From the NCBI GenBank assembly GCA_003166055.1, contig PMWR01000310.1, positions 1 through 8,366 of the forward strand: DNA of 8,366 nt, read 5' to 3'. This stretch comes from Acidobacteriaceae bacterium. GTDB lineage: Bacteria; Acidobacteriota; Terriglobia; Terriglobales; Acidobacteriaceae. The notes below the pieces were generated by a model. That model was not told where the DNA came from and ran no database searches. It saw only the letters and a list, made by a program, of their open reading frames with translations. Position numbers and translations under genes: made by a program. Shown here piece after piece: positions 1 through 7,200 of the stretch. The first letter of the stretch is position 1; each line of letters starts with the position of its first letter.

Positions 1-1
1 G

Positions 2-1030
2 GGTGATGGCACGCCCGAATTGGTTTACACGCCGGGCTGCGCGGCTATCAGCGATGTGGCTGAGTTCTTCAAAATCTCTCCGGCCTCAGACATCAAGTGC
101 GTGGCCTATATGGCGCAGAAGCGCGGTGTGGGCGGTAAGCCGGACACGTGGCACGGCGTAGCGACATTCCTGCGCGGCGACCACCAGGTGAACGAAACCA
201 AGCTGCTGGGCGCCGTGGGCGCGGCTGACCTGCGCACCATGCAGGCTGAGGAACTGGCGAAGTTCTTCAACGGCCCCGCTGGATTCCTTGGACCTGTGGG
301 TTTGAAGCACAACGAGAAACCGCTTGAAGACGGGCTCACAGTGGTTGTCGACAAGTCTCTCGAAGGCCGCAAGAATCTGGTTGCGGGTGCAAATAAGCTT
401 GACTATCATCTGCGCAACGTGGTGCCGGGGCGCGATTTTACATGGACGTTGAGCGCCGAGATTCGCAGCGTGAACGAAGGCGAAGCGTGCCCACAAGGCG
501 GACCCGATGGAGCCGCATGCACAGGTGCGCTTGTGGTGGGCAAGGCGGTTGAGGTTGGCCACATCTTCAAGCTGGGCGACAGGTACACCAAATCAATGGG
601 CGCGCGCGTGCTTGATCCAAACGGCAAGGAAGTGACACCGATCATGGGCTGCTACGGCATCGGCATCGAACGCATTTTGACAGCGGCGATTGAGCAGTCG
701 AATGACAAGAATGGTTTCTGGCTGCCGGCTTCGATTGCGCCGTTTACAGTGGTGGTAACGGTAACCAACGCATCGGATGCAGCGTTGGCCGCGACCGGCG
801 AATCGCTCGCAGCGGAGTTGGAAGCAGCAGGCCTTGACGTGCTGCTGGATGACAGGGACGAGCGCGCCGGAGTCAAATTCAAAGATGCCGATCTGGTTGG
901 AATTCCCTGCCGCATCAACGTGGGCAAGAAGGCAGCGGGCGGAGTGGTTGAACTGGTGACTCGCGCGACCTCGACCAGTGTGGATGTTGCCTTGACAGAT
1001 ATTGTATCGCTCGTGAAAAGCAGCTATTAG
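2..1030 (+). CDS. proS: Prolyl-tRNA synthetase, bacterial type with editing domain (C-terminal part, 5' end outside window)
   Basis: Class II aminoacyl-tRNA synthetase that attaches proline to tRNA-Pro in the cytoplasm. The frame is open from base 2, so the gene enters from the left edge and 342 residues are present of a usual ~570-600. The visible part starts in the INS editing domain, which hydrolyses mischarged Ala-tRNA-Pro; its signature RGDHQVNETKL is at bases 173-205 and GPAGFLGPVGL follows. The catalytic core resumes with EVGHIFKLG (551-577) and class II motif 3, GCYGIGIERI (647-676). The anticodon-binding domain runs from about base 740 to the end and includes LLDDRDERAGVKF and GIPCRINVGKK. 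The TTG at base 20 (VYTPGCAA) is internal, not a start. A Cys pair before EVGHIF is spaced C-P-(8)-C, where many relatives have CPxC. The stop is 19 bp before the next gene, so co-transcription is likely. The identification is very secure. Confidence 0.97.
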   Translation, partial: GDGTPELVYTPGCAAISDVAEFFKISPASDIKCVAYMAQKRGVGGKPDTWHGVATFLRGDHQVNETKLLGAVGAADLRTMQAEELAKFFNGPAGFLGPVGLKHNEKPLEDGLTVVVDKSLEGRKNLVAGANKLDYHLRNVVPGRDFTWTLSAEIRSVNEGEACPQGGPDGAACTGALVVGKAVEVGHIFKLGDRYTKSMGARVLDPNGKEVTPIMGCYGIGIERILTAAIEQSNDKNGFWLPASIAPFTVVVTVTNASDAALAATGESLAAELEAAGLDVLLDDRDERAGVKFKDADLVGIPCRINVGKKAAGGVVELVTRATSTSVDVALTDIVSLVKSSY

Positions 1031-1038
1031 CTAGCAAC

Positions 1039-1044
1039 AAGGAG
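1039..1044 (+). promoter_or_regulatory. Ribosome binding site of the penicillin-binding protein gene
   Basis: AAGGAG, a near-perfect Shine-Dalgarno sequence, lies 5 bases before the ATG at 1050. It sits in the 19-bp gap after proS and fixes the start of the downstream gene. There is no room for an ordinary promoter in this gap, so transcription probably continues from proS. A promoter inside the proS coding region cannot be excluded. Confidence 0.8.
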
Positions 1045-1049
1045 CAGCG

Positions 1050-3431
1050 ATGGCGTTGAAGATCAGGATTCTGAGAGCTACGGGACGGCATCCGTGGGTA
1101 TTGATGACGTTGCGCATAGTCTTCGGGATCTTCGCAGCCGGCGCTTTGGTCGTGCTCGGCGTCGGCGGCTATTACTACATCAAGTATCAAAGCATTGTGG
1201 ATGAGCGGCTGAAGCAACCGCTTTTTGTGAATACCGCCAAGATTTTCGCGGCACCGCGAGAGGTTCGCCCGGGGCAAAAAATCTCGGTCCTGCTCATCGC
1301 CAATGAATTACGCGAAGCTGGATACACTGCCGATGGCGCTTCGCAGACATCGCAACTCGGGACTTACTCGCAGGGTGGGCAGGCGATCACGGTGCATCCC
1401 GGGCCGCAGTCCTATCATGCCCAGGACGGAGCTACCATCAATGTAAGTGCGGGCGTTGTTGAATCGATCACCGACGATCATGGGCAGCCGCTGGCCAGTT
1501 ATGAGCTGGAGCCGCTGTTGATCACCGGCCTGAGCGAAGATGCGAATCGCACCAAGCGGCGGCTGGTCACCTACGATGAAATTCCCCAGAACCTGGTGAA
1601 TGCGGTGCTGGCTATCGAGGACCGGCGCTTCTTTGAGCACAATGGCGTGAACTACTGGCGGCTGATGGAAGCAGTATTCCGCGACGTGACCTCGGGGCAG
1701 AAGCAGCAGGGCGGATCGACACTGACGATGCAGTTGGCGCGCGGCTTCTTTCTCACGCCGGAAAAACGCATCAAGCGCAAGATCATCGAGATCGTCATCA
1801 CGTTCCAACTCGAACATCGCTTCAACAAAAAGCAGATCTTCGAGATGTATGCCAACCAGATTCCAATGGGACAGCGGGGCAGCTTCTCTGTTGACGGATT
1901 CGGCGAGGCGTCGGAGGCCTACTTCGGCAAGGATGTGCGCCAGCTCAATCTGGCCGAATGTGCATTTCTCGCGGGAATTATTCAGCGGCCCAGCTACTTC
2001 AATCCCTATCGCCATCCGGACCGCACCATTGAGCGGCGTAACCTGGTGCTGGACTCCATGGTGGAGACCGGCGCCATCACCAAGGATCAGGCCGAGCGCG
2101 CCAAGGATGAGCCGCTGCATCTGACCGCAGCCAGCGTGGACGCCAGCGAAGCGCCCTACTTCGTCGACCTGGTGCATGAACAGTTGCTGCAAAAGCTCGG
2201 CGATCGCGACTTCAATCACGAAGGCCTGCGTATCTACACTTCTCTCGATCCCGATCTGCAGCGTGCAGCCGCGGAAGCCGTCGATGTGGGCATGAAGAAT
2301 GTGGACGCGCTGGTTGACAAGTTGCACCCGCATCGCAAGCCGGGCGAAACCATTCTCTACCCGCAGGTGGCGCTGATCGCGCTGAATCCTCATACAGGCC
2401 AGGTACTGGCCCTTGTCGGAGGACGGAACTACGGCAATTCACAGTTGAATCATGCTGTGGCCAAGCGACCCACCGGCTCGGTCTTCAAGCCGTTTGTCTA
2501 TGCGGCGGCATACAACACGACGATTGCAGGCACCATTCTGCCGGGCCAGGACAAACCGTTCTCCGCAGTGACCATGCTCAACGACGAGCAGACAACTTAC
2601 GGAGTCGGCGATCAAGAGTATTCCCCGCGTAATTACAAGGATGAGTACCACGGTCAGGTTACAGCCATTTATGCACTGGCGCACTCGCTCAACAACGCGA
2701 CCATTGCATTGGCGTCGGAGGTGGGCTTTGACAATGTGGCCGCTCTAGGTCGCGACGCCGGCATCAAGAACGCGCGTGGAACGCCCTCGGTGGCGATCGG
2801 CTCCTATGACGCTACGCCGCTCGACATGGCCGGCTCTTACACCATCTTCGCCAACAACGGCCTGCACCTTGACCCGTGGATGCTTGCCAGTGTGCGCACT
2901 CCGTCGGGCGACATCATCACCGACTTCACGCCAACATCAAAGCAGGTGCTGGACCCACGCGTAGCCTACCTGACCACCAACCTGATGGAAGGCGTGATGA
3001 ATTTCGGTTACGGCTACGAAGTTCGCAGGCGCGGTTTCATGGCTCCCGCGGCTGGCAAAACCGGTACCTCGCACGATGCGTGGTTTGGCGGCTTCACCAG
3101 CAATTTGATCTGCATGGTGTGGGTGGGCAATGACGATTACACCGACGTGAAGCTGGCCGGCGCGCTGGCAGCTGCGCCTATCTGGGCGGAGTTCATGAAG
3201 CGCGCTGTCGCCTTGCCGCAGTACTCAGATACTCACGAATTCGCGCCTGTCGATAGTATTGAGGTGGTGAAGCTCGACAAGGTCAGCAACTTGTTGAGCG
3301 ACGAGGCATGCCCTGAGGGTTATGAGGCGGCATTCCTGCCCGGTGCGGCGCCAACCGATACGTGCGACCATCCACCAGACAAGCGCAATTTCCTGCAGAA
3401 GATTTTTGGGCTGGGCAAGCCCAACAACTAA
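1050..3431 (+). CDS. Bifunctional class A penicillin-binding protein, PBP1b-like (glycosyltransferase GT51 + transpeptidase)
   Basis: Builds peptidoglycan at the outer face of the inner membrane: it polymerises lipid II into glycan strands and cross-links the stem peptides. The 793-residue protein has a short basic tail, then one membrane anchor (about residues 16-44). Residues ~58-160 resemble the UB2H regulatory domain of E. coli PBP1b (IFAAP, then LEPLLIT at the end). The GT51 domain follows (~172-345), with AIEDRRFFEHNG (catalytic Glu190), QGGSTLTMQLAR, IFEMYANQ (second catalytic Glu265) and a conserved RRNLVLDSM. The transpeptidase (~437-720) has all three penicillin-binding motifs: SVFK (nucleophile Ser477, Lys480), SLN (546-548) and KTGTS (670-674). 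The tail has two Cys (753 and 772) that could form a disulphide. Start and AAGGAG ribosome site are clear. The gene follows proS and ends 3 bp from the convergent nei stop. Class A PBP identity is secure; assignment to the PBP1b rather than PBP1a branch rests on the UB2H-like region. Confidence 0.96.
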   Translation: MALKIRILRATGRHPWVLMTLRIVFGIFAAGALVVLGVGGYYYIKYQSIVDERLKQPLFVNTAKIFAAPREVRPGQKISVLLIANELREAGYTADGASQTSQLGTYSQGGQAITVHPGPQSYHAQDGATINVSAGVVESITDDHGQPLASYELEPLLITGLSEDANRTKRRLVTYDEIPQNLVNAVLAIEDRRFFEHNGVNYWRLMEAVFRDVTSGQKQQGGSTLTMQLARGFFLTPEKRIKRKIIEIVITFQLEHRFNKKQIFEMYANQIPMGQRGSFSVDGFGEASEAYFGKDVRQLNLAECAFLAGIIQRPSYFNPYRHPDRTIERRNLVLDSMVETGAITKDQAERAKDEPLHLTAASVDASEAPYFVDLVHEQLLQKLGDRDFNHEGLRIYTSLDPDLQRAAAEAVDVGMKNVDALVDKLHPHRKPGETILYPQVALIALNPHTGQVLALVGGRNYGNSQLNHAVAKRPTGSVFKPFVYAAAYNTTIAGTILPGQDKPFSAVTMLNDEQTTYGVGDQEYSPRNYKDEYHGQVTAIYALAHSLNNATIALASEVGFDNVAALGRDAGIKNARGTPSVAIGSYDATPLDMAGSYTIFANNGLHLDPWMLASVRTPSGDIITDFTPTSKQVLDPRVAYLTTNLMEGVMNFGYGYEVRRRGFMAPAAGKTGTSHDAWFGGFTSNLICMVWVGNDDYTDVKLAGALAAAPIWAEFMKRAVALPQYSDTHEFAPVDSIEVVKLDKVSNLLSDEACPEGYEAAFLPGAAPTDTCDHPPDKRNFLQKIFGLGKPNN
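3406..3424. other. Short hairpin at the convergent gene junction
   Basis: TTGGGCT, a 5-base loop, then AGCCCAA: a perfect 7-bp stem inside the last codons of the penicillin-binding protein gene, just before its stop. A run of five T precedes it on the plus strand, but no T-run follows it on either strand, so it is not a standard intrinsic terminator. It is the only obvious hairpin I noticed near the junction and could weakly slow transcription or protect a 3' end. Chance is also plausible. Confidence 0.3.
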
Positions 3432-3434
3432 GTT

Positions 3435-4292
3435 CTATCCATCGACGATCGTGCCGTCGGGCATGGGCTGGCAGCGCGGGCACCAGAAGGTGACGCGCGC
3501 ATCCGGCCCCTGAATGCGCCGGCGAATCCGATCACCGCAGCGGCGGCATGGCTCTCCATTGCGTCCGTAGACCCACAAACTCGCAGTTGGATCGGACTCA
3601 TGCGTGGTGCGGCGCTTGCGGCCGCCATAGGTGACAATCGAGTCGCCTGAGTCTTCAAGAACATTGGCCGCAACGAGTTTTTGCGCAATTGCAATCGATT
3701 CCTGCGCCTGATTCTGAGTGAGAGCAGTGACCTTGCAAAACGGGTTGATGCCGGTCACGAAGCAGATTTCTGATTTAAAAACATTGCCGACGCCGGCGAT
3801 GACTTCCTGGTGCAGCAGGACGTCGGCAACCTCCTCATCGGGATGCGCAAGCATGCGACGCTCGACTTCAGCGGCATTGAAATCCTCGCTCAGGACGTCG
3901 ATGGCGGGCCCAGGAATGCGCAGTGCGCGGGCGAGTTCGCCGGGCCTCAACATCTTCGCCACCGGAACGCGAAAGCCTACTGCAAGGTAGTCGCTGTTTT
4001 CAAGCACGATGCGCATGTTCATGCGCGGCTGCTGCCATCGTTCACCGGGCCGGTAGATATGCCAACTGCCGCTCATGAGCATATGAGTAGCCAAGGTTCC
4101 CCCGCCGGAAAAGTGAATCAGCAGCCACTTGCCGCGCGACTCGACCTGCTCGACGGTTTGTCCGGTGAGCGGCGTGTCATCGTGGAAGCGCGTGAGCAGC
4201 GGGTACGTCGATCGAAATCCAATGACGGGCTTGCCCGACAATGCGCGGCCCAGTGCGCGCGCGGTGCGAAAGATGGTGTCGCCTTCAGGCAC
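3435..4292 (-). CDS. nei: Fpg/Nei-family DNA glycosylase / AP lyase (endonuclease VIII, Nei2-like)
   Basis: Base-excision repair enzyme that removes oxidised bases and cuts the DNA at the resulting abasic site. The 285-residue protein begins MPEGDT; processed Pro2 is the Schiff-base nucleophile and Glu3 the partner acid. This makes the GTG at 4292 the only sensible start. Lys55 in SRGKW is the conserved beta-hairpin lysine. The H2TH DNA-binding region carries VIAGVGNVFKSE (residues 164-175, Asn170 contacting phosphate). The C-terminal zinc finger (bases 3471-3548) has four Cys in a CxxC-(18)-CxxC arrangement, with arginines in its loop. MPEGDT, rather than the MPELPE typical of Fpg, places it on the Nei side, close to mycobacterial Nei2. 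It starts 3 bp after the lhr stop, so translation is probably coupled. Substrate preference cannot be read from the sequence. Confidence 0.93.
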   Translation of the reverse strand: MPEGDTIFRTARALGRALSGKPVIGFRSTYPLLTRFHDDTPLTGQTVEQVESRGKWLLIHFSGGGTLATHMLMSGSWHIYRPGERWQQPRMNMRIVLENSDYLAVGFRVPVAKMLRPGELARALRIPGPAIDVLSEDFNAAEVERRMLAHPDEEVADVLLHQEVIAGVGNVFKSEICFVTGINPFCKVTALTQNQAQESIAIAQKLVAANVLEDSGDSIVTYGGRKRRTTHESDPTASLWVYGRNGEPCRRCGDRIRRRIQGPDARVTFWCPRCQPMPDGTIVDG

Positions 4293-4295
4293 GGA

Positions 4296-7200
4296 TTATT
4301 GGACCTCGCCGGGGTGGGATTCGTTGAGGTTTTGCCCAACCGGTAACAGAATGCGGCGCAGGTGCATGCCCAACGGGCCGGGATGAAAGCCCGCATCCAT
4401 GAGGAAGCGCGCCATGGGGTGCGCCGCGACCGGCTGGCCGTTGATGGTGGTGATAAGCACGCCCTGATGGCTGCCGCCGCGCATGCGCTCCTGGCCGCGC
4501 GAGCAGAGAAAATGCGCAAGCCCCGACGCGGTTTGTGATCGCTCCGGCTCTTCGGAAGGCAGAAAGACGAGCACGTTTGGATTGGCGCGACGGAGCCACG
4601 CAACGAGCTGCCCGTTGCGCAGAATAACTTCGGCATAGGCTGCTCGAGTGAGCAGGCGCGGCGCGGATTCGGAGTCTTCTTCGGCGACGGGAAGCTCAGG
4701 CCAGCGCAACACTGAACCATAAGGATTAGCCGGATCGGCCGAGGCCAACTGTACAAACTCAGGCTTCTCCCCGGGCGGCGCGGTACGCAACTGGCGCAAC
4801 AGATCGACGGCGGCGGGCAAAGCGAACTGCGTTGCACCGAGGCCGGCTACAAAGTATCCGCGGCGAATGCGGCCACTCTCTTCAAGAGCTTTGAGCACAT
4901 CGTAAACGGCGCTGAAACCGCCGGGCACATTTTCCGCGGCGACCGATTCCCGCATCAGGACGCCATAACGATTGAGCAGTTGCAAAGCCAGCGCGTGGCT
5001 GGCCTCGGTCGCGGATGGCCCTGAGCACTCACTTCCCTTTTGCGCACGAATCGGCAGAAGCGACCAGCGGCCCTGCGCGGTTGGCGGCGTGGTTTTGCGC
5101 GAACGAAAGACCGCACCCGTTTGCAAGCGGCGGGGTGTGCGCGCGCTGTCGGGTTTGGCAATGTAGGCGCGGAGTGCATGCAGCGAGTCATTGGTGATGA
5201 GGCCGCGCCAGACCAGGCTCCAGAGCGCATCGATGGTCTCGCCGGGAAATCCGCCTCCCACGGCCTGATGCAGCGCATCGAAGAAACTTGCGCCGGTGGA
5301 CTCAAGCACGGAGAGCAGTTTCCCTTCGCGCTCGGTCAGGGGTTCAATCATCGGCCGCTGCTGCATGAGAAGCGGCAACTTTTCAGCGAGGAACAATGCA
5401 ATGCGCCCATCGCGTTCGCCAATCGGCTCGACGCCCGCCCACGCCACTTCGCCCGCCGCGATCAGCGTATCGAGGCCGGCCGACGCAAACTCGGCAATAC
5501 GCGCCGGAAGAATTTGAGACTCCAGCAACGATGCGGGCAGCGGCGCGCCCTGCAAGCTTTCGATTGCATCGAGCAAGGCATCCAGATGGCCGTGGCCGCT
5601 GCGACGCGGCGACAGCAGGCCCTGCCAGTGGGTGAGAAAACGCGCCAGCGTGTGCTGTTCGACGGGCTCGACTTCGCGGCGCAGCTTGGCGAGAGATTTG
5701 CGGCGAATCAGGCGCAGCATCTCCGCATCGCACCACTCGCGGTGGAGGCCGCCGGGACGAAATCCGCCTTCGAGCACACGGCCTTCGTGCGCAAGATGGC
5801 GCAGCGCGGTTTCGACAGCTTCGGCATCCAGAGCAAATCGATCCGTTGCTTCGCGCGTTGTGAATGGGCCATGCGTACGCGCATAGCGGCGAATCAGTTC
5901 GAGCACGGGATGCGCTATCGGCTCAAGCAGCGCAGTGGCCAGGCCGGGCGGCAACGGAATCCCCAGCCCATCGCGATAGCGCGCTGCATCTTCAGCGGCA
6001 ATCAGACGGCGCTCGCCGGCGATGCGCAGCTCGAGCAGACGGCGTGACCGCACCAGGCGATCTACACTCGCCAGTAAATCAGGCGAGGCTATGCGGCGGG
6101 CGATTTCGGCTCTCGACAAATCGCCCAGGCGCAGGCAAAGATCGTGAATGCCATCCGCAGAACGGGCGCGATAGTTTTCGGGAAGGCACTGGGCTATTTC
6201 TTCGATCTCGGCGATCGCGTCGGCATCGAGCAACTCGCGCAAGTCGGCTTCACCCAGCAATTCACGCAACTGGTCCTGATCGATGGTGAGGGCCTGGGCG
6301 CGACGTTCGGCCAGCGGCGCGTCGCCGTCGTAGAGAAAATTCGCCACATAACTGAACAGCAGCGAGGCCGCAAAGGGCGAGGGCTTGCGCGTTTCAACGA
6401 CGTGGACGCGGAGCTGGCGCTGCTCAATGGCACGCAGGGTTTCAATCAGCGCCTGCATGTCGAATACATCGCGCAGGCACTCGCGATAGGCCTCAAGCAG
6501 CAACGGGAACGACGGGTAGCGCGACGCAACGCTGAGCAGATCGTAGGAACGCTTGCGCAACTGCCACAGCGGCGAGCGGGCATCGGCGCGGCGGCGCGGC
6601 AACAGCAGCGCGCGGCCGGCGGCCTCACGAAAACGCCCTGCGAAGAGCGCCGTCGTGCCCAACTGGCGAAGGACAAGGGCCATGGCCTCGGCCGATTCGA
6701 CGAGAAACCAATCGGGATCGGGAGGCGCATCGGTGTCAGGAAAACGGAGCACGAAGCCATCGTCGCCCCAGAGCGTCTCGACTTCAGGACCGCCGGCGGC
6801 GCGGATGCGCGCGCTGACCGCCATGGCCCAGGGAATGTGGATGCGGCTGCCGAAGGGCGTGAGCACGCAGACGCGCCAGTCTCCCAGCTCGTCGCGGCAA
6901 CGCTCGATGACCACGGTGCGATCGTCGGGAACGGAGCCGGTGGCGGCTTCCTGATCGGCAAGAAACTGCATCAGGTTTTCGGCCGCGCCGGGATCGAGGT
7001 CGTGCTCAGCGACGAGGCGCGTCAAGGCAGCCGGCTTGGGCAACGCGCGCAGCTCGCGCACCAGCGCTCCGATGCGGCGGCCAAACTCCAGCGGGCGGCC
7101 GGGGCCGTCGCCCTTCCAGAACGGCATTTTGCCGGGCTCGCCCGGAGCGGGCGTCACCAGCACGCGATCATGGGTGATTTCGACGATGCGCCAGGTTGAC

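Noticed and set aside
1308..2393. Minus-strand open frame (361 aa) opposite the PBP gene
   Set aside because: Antisense to the GT51 domain, whose catalytic motifs establish the plus strand as coding.
3406..3424. Intrinsic terminator between the convergent genes
   Set aside because: The 7-bp stem is real, but no T-run follows it on either strand; kept only as a low-confidence hairpin.
3810..4346. Plus-strand open frame (178 aa) opposite nei
   Set aside because: Overlaps the glycosylase N-terminus and H2TH domain, which are clearly coding on the minus strand.
5040..6047. Long plus-strand open frame (335 aa) opposite lhr
   Set aside because: It is fully antisense to well-conserved Lhr sequence, its composition is rich in Arg, Gln and Ala with no recognisable domain, and no ribosome site stands out. 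GC-rich codon usage produces such frames.
6144..7199. Long plus-strand open frame (351 aa) opposite lhr
   Set aside because: Same reasons: antisense to conserved Lhr blocks such as PFWKGDG and VLTPFGSRIHIPWA, with no domain of its own.
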